Shown piece after piece: positions 22,709-30,353 of a DNA stretch of 64,000 nucleotides. The number at the start of each line of letters is the position of its first letter. The stretch's first letter is position 1. The notes beneath the pieces were generated by a model that saw only the letters and a list, made by a program, of their open reading frames with translations, did not search any database and had not been told where the DNA came from. The DNA is from CAZEVY01 sp964515555 (GTDB lineage: Bacteria > Acidobacteriota > Terriglobia > Bryobacterales > Bryobacteraceae), in the NCBI GenBank assembly GCA_964515555.1, contig CAZEVY010000005.1, positions 58,067 through 122,066 on the forward strand. Direction: 5' to 3'. Made by a program: the position numbers and the translations under genes.

Positions 22709-24016
22709 ATGATCGCCAGATACACACGGCCGGAAATGGCCCGAATATGGAGCGAGGAAAACCGATTCCGCCAGTGGCTCGAAGTCGAGCTGGCGGCGTC
22801 GGAATCCATGGCGGAGCTCGGCGACGTCCCGGTGGACGCAGCGCGCGCGCTTCGACGGCACGCCGCTTTCGACGTCGCCCGCATTCACGAGATCGAACGC
22901 GAGGTGAAGCACGACGTGGTGGCGTTCACCACCGCGGTCGCCGAGCGCATGTCGTCGGCCGGCGCCGCGGAGGCCTCGCGCTGGCTGCACTACGGCCTCA
23001 CCTCGAACGACGTGGTCGACACCGCGCAGGGACTCATCGTCGTCGAGGCGAACCGCGTGCTGCTGAGCGGGGTCGACCGCTTGCTCGATGTTCTAAAGAC
23101 CCGGGCCCTGGAGCACAAGCACACGGTGCAGGTGGGCCGCACCCATGGCGTGCACGCCGAGCCCATCACGTTCGGCCTGAAGGTGGCGCTCTGGTACGAC
23201 GAGATGCGCCGCCAGCGGCTCCGCCTCGAAGCCGCCGCCGAGGAGATGCGGGTCGGCAAGGTGTCGGGCGCGGTGGGCACTTTCGCGCATGTGACGCCGG
23301 AGGCCGAGGAGCGCATTTGCGGGCGGCTGGGATTACGCGCCGCGCCCATCTCCTCGCAGGTGATCGCCCGCGACCGCCACGCGCATTATCTCGCGGTACT
23401 CGGCGTGATCGCCGCGACGCTGGAGAAGATCGCGCTCGAGGTGCGGTTGTTGCAGCGCACCGAGGTGCGCGAGGCCGAGGAGCCGTTCTCGGCGGGACAG
23501 AAGGGCAGCTCGGTGATGCCGCACAAGCGCAACCCGGTGACCAGCGAGCAGATCTGCGGCCTGGCGCGGGTGGTGCGGTCGAACGCACAGGCGGGGATGG
23601 AAAACGTCGCCCTGTGGCACGAACGCGACATCTCGCATTCCTCGGTCGAGCGCGTAATCCTCGCTGATTCCACGATATTGCTCGATTATTTACTGGAAAA
23701 GACGATCTGGCTGGTGGGCGGCATGCGCGTGTATCCGGATCGCATGCGCCGCAACGCGGAGTCGACCCGGGGTTTGATCTTCTCGGGGCAGCTTCTCAAC
23801 GACCTGGCGGCCGCGGGCATGCTGCGCGAACAGGCCTATCGGATCGTACAGACAACGGCGATGCGGGCCTGGGAGGAGGACGGTGATTTCCGCGCGGCGA
23901 TCGAGTCCGACGCCGAGGTCGCGCGCTATCTCACGGGAGAGAAGCTGGCCGAGACCTTCTCGCTCGAACGCCAGTTGCGCCACGTCGACGCCATCTTCGC
24001 GAGGGTATTCGGCTAG
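22709..24016 (+). CDS. purB: Adenylosuccinate lyase
   Basis: The 435-residue enzyme splits adenylosuccinate and SAICAR, giving fumarate, in purine synthesis. It has the fumarase/aspartase-superfamily blocks: HYGLTSNDVVDTA near residue 90, VGRTHGVHAEPITFG near 140-155, and the flexible signature loop GSSVMPHKRNP near 267-277 with the catalytic serine. The start lies 2 nt after the MBL hydrolase stop, so the genes are cotranscribed. The length is normal for the short bacterial class. Confidence 0.95.
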   Translation: MIARYTRPEMARIWSEENRFRQWLEVELAASESMAELGDVPVDAARALRRHAAFDVARIHEIEREVKHDVVAFTTAVAERMSSAGAAEASRWLHYGLTSNDVVDTAQGLIVVEANRVLLSGVDRLLDVLKTRALEHKHTVQVGRTHGVHAEPITFGLKVALWYDEMRRQRLRLEAAAEEMRVGKVSGAVGTFAHVTPEAEERICGRLGLRAAPISSQVIARDRHAHYLAVLGVIAATLEKIALEVRLLQRTEVREAEEPFSAGQKGSSVMPHKRNPVTSEQICGLARVVRSNAQAGMENVALWHERDISHSSVERVILADSTILLDYLLEKTIWLVGGMRVYPDRMRRNAESTRGLIFSGQLLNDLAAAGMLREQAYRIVQTTAMRAWEEDGDFRAAIESDAEVARYLTGEKLAETFSLERQLRHVDAIFARVFG

Positions 24017-24074
24017 CGGAGGCTACGGCAGGCCGGCGGCGAAGTCCCGCATCTCGCGCCGCACTGTTTCCTCG

Positions 24075-25844
24075 TCAGCGCCCGAAGACCACCCGGCCGC
24101 GGCGGGGATCTGCGCCGCCGTGCAGCACACCTTCGGCGGCGAGAATCACCGTCGGCGCCGAGGAGTTGCTCCAGTCGCCGCGAATCTCGACGCGGTGACC
24201 CAGCGCCTTGAGCTGGTCGGCGGCCGCCTGCGGAATGCGCCGCTCCAGGTTCACGCGGCCCGGCGAGAATTCGTGGCCCGCGAAGGAGCTGTAGAAGTGC
24301 TCCGTCTGGAATCGCGGCGCTTCGACGGCTTCCTGCGCGTTCATGCCGAACTCGACGATATTCAACAGCGCTTGCAGCATTGCCTGATCCTGGTTGTCGC
24401 CGCCCGGCGTCGACATTGCCAGGAACGGCTCGCCGTCCTTGAGCACGATGGTCGGGCTCAGCGTCACACGCGGCCGCTTGCCGGGCTGGATCACGTTGGG
24501 GTGGCCCGTGGTCGTCACGAACGATTGCAGACGGGTGCTGAGCGGCACGCCGCTGTCGCCGGCGATCACCGAGGGCAGCCACGCCCCGCTCGGCGTCGCC
24601 GAGAAAACGTTGCCGTGGCGATCCATCACGTTGACGCACGTCGTGTCCTGCACGCCGTTGGAACCTCCCGGCGACGGCGAGGGCATGCCGACCGGCACGC
24701 CGATGGTACCCGGCCGGTGATCCATCGAGGCGCGCGATATGTCGATCATGTCGCGCCGCCGCGCGGCGTATTCCTTCGAGAGCAGAATATCCGAGGGAAT
24801 CTTCGAAAACTTGGGATCGCCGTAATGGCGGTCACGGTCGGCGAAAGCCAGCTTCACGGCCTCGATGACGACGTGCAGGTACTGCGGCGAGTTGTGGCCC
24901 ATGGCCTTGAGATCGTAGCCTTCGAGAATATTCAGCGCCTGGATCATCACCGGACCCTGCGCCCAGAAGCCGGACTTGAAGATCGTGTATCCACGGTAGG
25001 TCCCCGAAACCGGCTCGTCGATCTCCGCCTTGAACGCCGCGACATCCTCGTAGGTCATCAGCCCGCCAAGCTCCTGCGAAGTCTGGCCGATCCTGCGCGC
25101 CACCGGGCCGCGATAGAAGTAGTCGCGCACGGCCTGGAGTTTCTTCGACCGCGAGCCGCGCGCCTTCTTTTCGGCGGCGGCCAGATCGCGCAGCGTCTTG
25201 GCGAGCGTTGGAGCGCGGAAAATCGTGCCGCGCTGCGGCGGACCATCGGCCAGGAAGAACGCCTTCGAGGAGGGCCACATTTCGAGCAGCTTCTGTCCGC
25301 CGCGAATAAACGACGCGAACTCCTCGTTCAGCGGGAAGGCGTCGGCGCACTCGATGGCCGGCTCCACGACCTTGGCGAACGGCATCGTTCCATACTTGTC
25401 GAGCGCCAGAATCAGGCCGTCGAAGACTCCGGGCGTGATGGCCGCGAGAATCCCCTGCGCGGGAATCGGCGGGAACTTGCCGGCCTCTTCCCAAGGCTCG
25501 GCCTTGCGATTCAAATACCAGTCGACCGTGGCGCGCCGCGGTGCGGTGCCCACCGCCGAGATCGCCACCGTCGGCTTGCCGTTCATCTTGATGAGCAGAG
25601 GCATCTCGCCGCCCAGGCCGAAGCGGGCCTGCTCGGTGACGGCCGCCGCGAGCACCGCCGCCACGCCCGCATCGACGGCGTTGCCGCCCGCCACCAGCAT
25701 CCGGAACCCGGCCTCGACCTCGAGATTGTTGGCCGCGCCGACCATTTCGCGAGTGCCGCGAACCGGCCAGATCATCGTCGGCTGGGCGGGCAGGTGGGCG
25801 GCCCCAAGCAACAGGCACGCCAGCGTCGTCAGGGTGGGTTTCAT
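24075..25844 (-). CDS. ggt: Exported gamma-glutamyltransferase
   Basis: The 589-residue precursor has a Sec signal (residues 1-20) and cleaves gamma-glutamyl bonds of glutathione-like compounds in the periplasm. The family self-cleaves before a threonine. DTTCVNVMDRHGN places this Thr at 401, with Thr402 next to it. The histidine usual in the TTH motif is Cys403 here. STPGGDNQDQAMLQ near 475-490 is the oxyanion and substrate segment. Leaderless-type TACAAT lies 8 nt before the ATG. The convergent purB stop is 58 nt away. Confidence 0.9.
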   Translation of the reverse strand: MKPTLTTLACLLLGAAHLPAQPTMIWPVRGTREMVGAANNLEVEAGFRMLVAGGNAVDAGVAAVLAAAVTEQARFGLGGEMPLLIKMNGKPTVAISAVGTAPRRATVDWYLNRKAEPWEEAGKFPPIPAQGILAAITPGVFDGLILALDKYGTMPFAKVVEPAIECADAFPLNEEFASFIRGGQKLLEMWPSSKAFFLADGPPQRGTIFRAPTLAKTLRDLAAAEKKARGSRSKKLQAVRDYFYRGPVARRIGQTSQELGGLMTYEDVAAFKAEIDEPVSGTYRGYTIFKSGFWAQGPVMIQALNILEGYDLKAMGHNSPQYLHVVIEAVKLAFADRDRHYGDPKFSKIPSDILLSKEYAARRRDMIDISRASMDHRPGTIGVPVGMPSPSPGGSNGVQDTTCVNVMDRHGNVFSATPSGAWLPSVIAGDSGVPLSTRLQSFVTTTGHPNVIQPGKRPRVTLSPTIVLKDGEPFLAMSTPGGDNQDQAMLQALLNIVEFGMNAQEAVEAPRFQTEHFYSSFAGHEFSPGRVNLERRIPQAAADQLKALGHRVEIRGDWSNSSAPTVILAAEGVLHGGADPRRGRVVFGR

Positions 25845-25852
25845 ACACTCGC

Positions 25853-25858
25853 ATTGTA
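25853..25858 (-). promoter_or_regulatory. -10 box TACAAT for ggt, leaderless-type
   Basis: TACAAT on the minus strand ends 8 nt before ATG 25844. The intervening GCGAGTGT is not a ribosome-binding site. Confidence 0.6.
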
Positions 25859-25947
25859 CGACCGGGAGCGTCTACCCGGCGCCGCCCGCTCCTTTTCCTG
25901 TACCTTTCCAGGCGGTCCGGCGTCTAAACACGAAAGGAGATCTCCGC

Positions 25948-26316
25948 TTGAAACGACTCTTCTCTCTTTTCGCGCTGGCGGTCATGACAGTGGCCGCCGC
26001 CGACGTCACCGGCGCCTGGTCGGGCGACTTCGAAATGAAACGCGGCGAGGAAACCCGCGCCGACCGCATCCACATGGAGCTCAAACAGGCGGGCGACGCC
26101 ATCTCGGGAACCGCGGGACCCAATACGGGTGAGCAGTGGGCCATCAGCAACGCCAAGCTCGCCGGCGACCGGCTGACGTTCGAGGTCCAGCATCCGGGCG
26201 GCGGAAAGATCTCCTTCGACTTGAAACTCGACGGCGACCGCCTGCACGGCTCCGCTCTCGCCGAGCGCGGCGAGGAGCGAATGTCCGCCCGCGTGGACGC
26301 CAGGCGCGGCAAGTAA
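25948..26316 (+). CDS. Small exported beta-rich protein
   Basis: I start at TTG 25948, which follows AAAGGAG with an 8-nt spacer and gives a signal peptide (KRLFSLFALAVMTVAAA). The mature part of about 100 residues begins DVTGAWSGDFE and continues with alternating strands (MELKQAGDAISGTAG, ISFDLKLDGDRLHGSA). This looks like a lipocalin-like or DUF-type beta-barrel seen in acidobacterial exported proteins. No catalytic residue stands out and I cannot name a function. It stands alone, divergent from ggt. Confidence 0.75.
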   Translation: MKRLFSLFALAVMTVAAADVTGAWSGDFEMKRGEETRADRIHMELKQAGDAISGTAGPNTGEQWAISNAKLAGDRLTFEVQHPGGGKISFDLKLDGDRLHGSALAERGEERMSARVDARRGK

Positions 26317-26318
26317 CC

Positions 26319-26336
26319 GTCAGCGCGATAGCTGAC
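26319..26336. terminator. Inverted repeat between convergent genes
   Basis: GTCAGC and GCTGAC form perfect 6-bp arms with a 6-nt loop in the 34-nt gap between two convergent stops. There is no T-run. A two-way terminator is plausible but weak. Confidence 0.3.
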
Positions 26337-26350
26337 CGCGGGCGCCTTCT

Positions 26351-26983
26351 CTACTCCGGAAGTCCCAGGAACGCTGCCGTCTCGCGCCAGATCGACTCGA
26401 CCACGTCGGTCAATTCGTGCCCGGAGTCCACCAGCGTCAGCCTCGCGCCCGTGCGCCGCTGAAACTCCTCCGAGAGCGACGCAGGGACGACCTCGTCGCG
26501 CAGGCCGTGGAAGACCAGCGCCGGCTGCGCGAGTTGCGGGTAGGCCTCGTAGCCGAGCGCCTCCTCGTAGAGTGCGTAGCCGACGCGCTCCACGCGCCCC
26601 GTCCCATAATGGTCGACCGCCAGGAAGCCGTTGTTCTTCCAGTCCGCCATCGCGGCGTCGCCGAGCCGCTCGCGCCAGCGCGCCGCGAAGTCGAAGGCCG
26701 GCGCCATGAGCACGACGCGCTCGACCTCGGCGTGCCGCGCCGCGTAGAGCGCCGCGAGATACCCTCCCATGCTCGAACCGATCAGCGCCGCGGGCCGTCC
26801 CGCCACGGCGCGCTCGACGATCGCAAGCTGCCGCGTGATCGTGAGCGAGGCGAAGTCGCCGCCATCGAGCGCCGGAACCTGCACTTCGACGCCGCGGCTC
26901 TCGAGACGATCGCGGAACAGGCGGGCCTTCGTCGAGCCGGGGCTCGAAGCGAAGCCGTGCAGGTAGACGACGCGGGTCGTCAA
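26351..26983 (-). CDS. YqiA/YcfP-type alpha/beta-hydrolase esterase
   Basis: The 210-residue protein starts VVYLHGFASSPGSTKA, the hallmark of YqiA/UPF0227-like hydrolases. GSSMGG holds the nucleophile Ser71, GLRDEVVP the acid and DSGHEL the histidine. These enzymes hydrolyse acyl-CoA or short esters in vitro; the natural substrate is unknown. The start is TTG 26983, which overlaps the upstream TGA (TTGA), so translation is coupled to the exported protein before it. Confidence 0.85.
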   Translation of the reverse strand: MTTRVVYLHGFASSPGSTKARLFRDRLESRGVEVQVPALDGGDFASLTITRQLAIVERAVAGRPAALIGSSMGGYLAALYAARHAEVERVVLMAPAFDFAARWRERLGDAAMADWKNNGFLAVDHYGTGRVERVGYALYEEALGYEAYPQLAQPALVFHGLRDEVVPASLSEEFQRRTGARLTLVDSGHELTDVVESIWRETAAFLGLPE

Positions 26984-27861
26984 CGCGGCGGCGTCTCCTC
27001 GACTGTGAACTTCAGCTCCGATTCCACCTTGAACATCTTGAAGTCGCGATACTCATAGCGGTTCTCGACGGTGGTCTCGCCGTGCATGCTCTCGATGTAG
27101 AGCACCGAGACAGGCAGCAGCGCGCCGTGGGGGCTCAAAACATAATCGACTGTGATTGTTCTCTCGACCGGAGTGTCCTTCTCCGCGCCCGCCGTGTGGA
27201 TCCGGATGCGCAGCGGAAGGCCGTCGGAGGCTCGCGCCCAGATGTGGCCCTGGAGGGGCAACCGGACCGCGTCGCGGCCCGCGAAGATGGTGACGGCGGC
27301 CGGTCCCGCCTTCTGGCGGTAGGCGATGCGGACGGCCGGATCGGCGCCGATGTTCTCTTCGCCGTCGCGGGTGAACTCGTAGTTTTCGAGCTGGCGGCGC
27401 GTGAACAGCAGCAGCATGGGCGCGAGGTCTGTGGCCGAGCCGTGGAGGCCGTGCCTCTCGAAGTCGCGCAGGAGCCGGTTCTTGAGCTTGTCGTCGGCGG
27501 ACTTCACGCCGCGGATGAGCAGCTGGCGCGCTTTCTCGGCGGGCGCGACGGCCTTGGCGTCGACGGTGACCACCTGCCGGAACTCGTGAATCGCCTCGGG
27601 CGACTCCTGAAACGACGAGTAGCCGTACTCGGAGACGATCTCGCGGGTCTGGAATCGCGCGGCGGGCGGCTTCAGCGCGTCCTGGCCGATGCGCGGACGG
27701 AATCGCGCCGGCGGGCGGCGCGCCTTCTGCCGGAGGACCTCCTGTCCGATGACCTTCGGCGCCACGCGCGCGAAGGCCTCGGCTTCTTCGGAGAGCCGCC
27801 GCAGCATGTCTTCGAGCGTTCGCTCCTGGCACAGGAGGACAGCGAGTATCGCGCCGGTCAC
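26980..27861 (-). CDS. Exported protein of unknown function
   Basis: The 293-residue protein starts at GTG 27861, 6 nt after a TACACT box. It has a weak hydrophobic N-terminus (VTGAILAVLLCQ) that may be a signal. The second half is strand-rich, with VDYVLSPHGALLPVSVLYIESMHG-type segments cut by charged turns, and ends YRDFKMFKVESELKF. This resembles outer-membrane-lipoprotein-sorting-like domains seen elsewhere in acidobacteria, including the protein at 43399-44187, whose tail also reads RYDDYKQF. I would not assign a function. It is coupled to the YqiA-type gene. Confidence 0.7.
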   Translation of the reverse strand: MTGAILAVLLCQERTLEDMLRRLSEEAEAFARVAPKVIGQEVLRQKARRPPARFRPRIGQDALKPPAARFQTREIVSEYGYSSFQESPEAIHEFRQVVTVDAKAVAPAEKARQLLIRGVKSADDKLKNRLLRDFERHGLHGSATDLAPMLLLFTRRQLENYEFTRDGEENIGADPAVRIAYRQKAGPAAVTIFAGRDAVRLPLQGHIWARASDGLPLRIRIHTAGAEKDTPVERTITVDYVLSPHGALLPVSVLYIESMHGETTVENRYEYRDFKMFKVESELKFTVEETPPR

Positions 27862-27867
27862 GCCTTC

Positions 27868-27873
27868 AGTGTA
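27868..27873 (-). promoter_or_regulatory. -10 box TACACT, leaderless-type
   Basis: TACACT on the minus strand ends 6 nt before GTG 27861, so the transcript should start at the GTG itself. Confidence 0.6.
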
Positions 27874-27940
27874 GCGCCGGCGCGTTGAATAGAATGTCGA
27901 TGTGCCCGAACTGAGTCGTGCTCTGCACCAATTCCGCCGT

Positions 27941-27946
27941 TACAAT
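27941..27946 (+). promoter_or_regulatory. -10 box TACAAT, leaderless-type
   Basis: TACAAT ends 8 nt before GTG 27955. Together with the box at 27868-27873 it makes a divergent pair of leaderless-type promoters. Confidence 0.6.
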
Positions 27947-27954
27947 AGCCTGTC

Positions 27955-28251
27955 GTGAGGCATCCGATCCATCGCGAGTGTTCCTTCCATATCCTGTCGC
28001 GGTATACCCTGCGGGTTCTATTCGAAGACGGCGTCGAACAGATCATCGACTTTGAACCGATACTGGCGGGTGAGTGGTACGGTCCTTTGAAGGATGTCGC
28101 CCTGTTTCACCAGGTGAGCGTCGATCCGGAGGTCCACACCTTGGTGTGGCCCAACGGCGCCGATTTTGATCCGGCCACCTTGCACGACTGGCCCGAGCAT
28201 GAGTCCGCGTTTCGGGAGTTGACCCGGAAATGGGAGATCTTACGAGTTTGA
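27955..28251 (+). CDS. DUF2442-family small protein
   Basis: The 98-residue protein begins at GTG 27955 and contains LRVLFEDGVEQIIDFEPIL, then GPLKDVALFHQVSVDP and LVWPNGADFDPATLHDW. This is the full DUF2442 pattern, ending at the WPNGADF block. DUF2442 genes often pair with DUF4160 genes in a unit proposed to be toxin-antitoxin-like; there is no such neighbour here. It is a single-gene unit with its own leaderless-type promoter. Confidence 0.85.
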   Translation: MRHPIHRECSFHILSRYTLRVLFEDGVEQIIDFEPILAGEWYGPLKDVALFHQVSVDPEVHTLVWPNGADFDPATLHDWPEHESAFRELTRKWEILRV

Positions 28252-28277
28252 CGTGTCCGATGCCTGTGTTCCCCGAC

Positions 28278-29324
28278 CTATTGGACTCGGGTCCCGCTGC
28301 AACCGCCAGCAACGCCCAATCGCACTTCCACCGGCGAGTTGTCGCCGCTGGGATCCATAGTCAAGTCGGCTCGCAGCGGGGAGAATCCGGCTCTGCGGAT
28401 TAAGAGCCGGAACGTTCCCCGCGCCGGCTGAGTCGACGCAAACCCTCCGATTGCGTCGCTTCGAATCGGCTCGACTATCTTGTCGCCGGGTCCCACCAGT
28501 AGAACCTCCGCATCCTGAATCGCCGAGTCGGCAGCGTCCGCGACGTGCCCCGTCAGGCGAGCGAGGTGGAGCCGCGTTGGCGGACACTGAGTTTGATTGA
28601 CATACCAGAGTCCGCAACTTGTCCATCCCAGGTCGAGCTCCAACTGCGGGGCGCTGGCGCGAGGGTCGAGCTCAATGGCGATCAAATCCGGATCGGGAGG
28701 CAAACGCAGGAAGTAGAGTCCGGGAGCAAGCCCGTCGAAGTCGAACCCGCCACGGTCATCGGAAGCCGTGGTTTGTAACGTGCGGCCGGAGACGCCTTCC
28801 AACAGGTCGACGGTCGTCCTTCGCTGCGGCTGCCCTGGCATGTGCGACGGCATATGCAGAACGCCTTTAATCGACGATGCCGAGGCTACCGCCCCGCTGG
28901 GCCAGCGGAGCGGCACCGTTATTGCACGCGATTCCGGGAGTTTCACTTCGATCTCGGCGCCGCCCGGGACGCCGCTGTCGTGTTCGGCGCTCAAGTGATA
29001 CGACCCAGGCCGGAGACCATGAAAACGCGCGATGCCGTTCGGGTCGGTGATCGCACGATGTCCGCCGACGGCGCCTCGGAGCCGCATAGACAGGCCCTTT
29101 ACCGGACGGCCGCGGTCATCGACTCTAACGCGAAAACTCGGACCGACGATGTGGACCGGATGGAAGATCGTGCAGGCCGGACCGGGACTCGCCAGCGCGA
29201 TGAGAAGGATCGATGCACTCAGGAGTGAGCGCCGCGCCACGCTGGTATGTTTGGAGGTCCGGGTGGCGACCGCAGCTCCGTGGAACTCACGCTTCCTGGC
29301 ATCCAATAAGAGATGACCCAACAT
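28278..29324 (-). CDS. Exported protein with carboxypeptidase-regulatory-like (Ig-type) domains
   Basis: The 348-residue protein has a signal-like helix (SLLSASILLIALAS, residues 33-46), followed by two or three beta-sandwich domains of the CarboxypepD_reg type. DPNGIARFHGLRPGSYHLSA near 95 and DRGGFDFDGLAPGLYFLRL near 195 are the turn-and-strand signatures, and IGGFASTQPARGTFRLLIRR near 300 is the third. These domains are usually adhesion or polymer-binding modules. A GTG at about 29246, just before the signal helix, is an alternative start. The region looks less GC-rich than its neighbours, which could mark later acquisition. Confidence 0.7.
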   Translation of the reverse strand: MLGHLLLDARKREFHGAAVATRTSKHTSVARRSLLSASILLIALASPGPACTIFHPVHIVGPSFRVRVDDRGRPVKGLSMRLRGAVGGHRAITDPNGIARFHGLRPGSYHLSAEHDSGVPGGAEIEVKLPESRAITVPLRWPSGAVASASSIKGVLHMPSHMPGQPQRRTTVDLLEGVSGRTLQTTASDDRGGFDFDGLAPGLYFLRLPPDPDLIAIELDPRASAPQLELDLGWTSCGLWYVNQTQCPPTRLHLARLTGHVADAADSAIQDAEVLLVGPGDKIVEPIRSDAIGGFASTQPARGTFRLLIRRAGFSPLRADLTMDPSGDNSPVEVRLGVAGGCSGTRVQ

Positions 29325-29432
29325 GGCCCGTCCAGTCCATTATTGGCTACCATTTGATGGGCTGGGGCCGCGGCCCGAGCACGAAGCGCCGGGAGGTGGC
29401 TGCACGCTTGGCCAAAGCGCGCGCCCTGATCC

Positions 29433-30032
29433 TTACATCTCCCGCCGATTCTCCAGCGACTTCGACAGCGTCACCTCGTCGGCGAACTCCAGGTCGCTCC
29501 CGACCGGTATCCCCATCGCGATGCGTGTCGTCTTCAACCCCAGCGGCTTCAGCAGCCGCGCCAGGTAGACCGCCGTCGCCTCGCCCTCGACAGTCGGATT
29601 CGTCGCGAGAATGATTTCCTTCACCGCGCCGCCGGCGATGCGGTCCAGCAGATTCTTCAGCCGCAACTGCTCCGGGCCGACGCCGCGCAGTGGCGAGATC
29701 GAGCCGTGCAGGACGTGATACACGCCCTCGAACGTGCGCGTGGTCTCGATCGGCAGAATATTGTGGGGCTCCTCGACCACGCACACCACCGAACGGTCGC
29801 GCGCCTGGTCGCGGCAGTAGGGGCACAATTCGCCTTCGCTCACGTTGTTGCATTCGACGCAGAGCTCCAGGCGATCCTTCACGTCGAGTACCGCCTGTGC
29901 GAGCTTCTCGGCGTCGGCGCGTGGCGCGCGCATCATGTGGAAGGCGAGACGCTGCGCGCTCTTCTGCCCGATGCCCGGCAGCCGGCGAAATTCCTGGATG
30001 AGCCGCGCCAGCGGCTCGGCGAAGTCCGGCAT
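29433..30032 (-). CDS. recR: Recombination mediator RecR
   Basis: The 199-residue protein acts with RecF and RecO to load RecA on gaps. It has an N-terminal helix-hairpin-helix (RRLPGIGQKSAQRLAFHMM), a four-cysteine zinc finger (Cys58, Cys61, Cys70, Cys73), and a TOPRIM domain that starts VCVVEEPHN. The C-terminal GSDLEFADEVTL is typical. It is the third gene of the dnaX-ebfC-recR set, 3 nt after ebfC. Confidence 0.97.
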   Translation of the reverse strand: MPDFAEPLARLIQEFRRLPGIGQKSAQRLAFHMMRAPRADAEKLAQAVLDVKDRLELCVECNNVSEGELCPYCRDQARDRSVVCVVEEPHNILPIETTRTFEGVYHVLHGSISPLRGVGPEQLRLKNLLDRIAGGAVKEIILATNPTVEGEATAVYLARLLKPLGLKTTRIAMGIPVGSDLEFADEVTLSKSLENRREM

Positions 30033-30035
30033 CCG

Positions 30036-30344
30036 CTACATGAGTCCCGGCGGGAGTCCCATGCCGCCGAGCAGGCCGCCCATCTTCGACCGCGTCTCCT
30101 CCTCCACCTTTTTGTTGGCCTCGTTGCACGCCGCCATCACCAGGTCCTGGAGCATCTCGATGTCGCCCGACACTTCGGGATCGATCTTCACGCCAAGCAC
30201 GTTCTTGTGTCCGTCCATGCGTATCGTCACCATGCCGCCGCCCGCCGAGGCCTCCACGCGAATCTGCGCGACCTCCTCCTGAAGCTTCTCCTGCATCTGC
30301 TGGGCTTGCTTCATCATCGACTGAAGGTTGCCGGGAAGTTTCAT
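30036..30344 (-). CDS. ebfC: YbaB/EbfC nucleoid-associated protein
   Basis: The 102-residue protein has the helix-strand-helix fold of YbaB: MKQAQQMQEKLQEEVAQIRVEASAGGGMV, then a strand with VLGVKIDPEV and a final helix MVAACNEANKKVEEE. It ends in a glycine- and methionine-rich tail. EbfC dimers bind DNA and help to organise the nucleoid. The place between dnaX and recR is the conserved bacterial gene order. Confidence 0.93.
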   Translation of the reverse strand: MKLPGNLQSMMKQAQQMQEKLQEEVAQIRVEASAGGGMVTIRMDGHKNVLGVKIDPEVSGDIEMLQDLVMAACNEANKKVEEETRSKMGGLLGGMGLPPGLM

Positions 30345-30353
30345 GATCGGCTC

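Noticed and set aside
20270..24016. An apparent 1248-residue open frame on the plus strand
   Set aside because: It is the purB frame (from 22709) joined by chance to sequence antisense to the ANL-fold gene and out of frame with the MBL gene. High GC suppresses stops.
24017..24074. Open minus-strand segment after ggt reading like a protein C-terminus (EETVRREMRDFAAG)
   Set aside because: Only about 19 codons, out of frame with ggt, and no start or partner; too short to support.
29365..29376. Perfect 12-bp palindrome GGGCCGCGGCCC downstream of recR
   Set aside because: All G and C in a high-GC genome, no T-run, no recurrence noticed; chance is likely.
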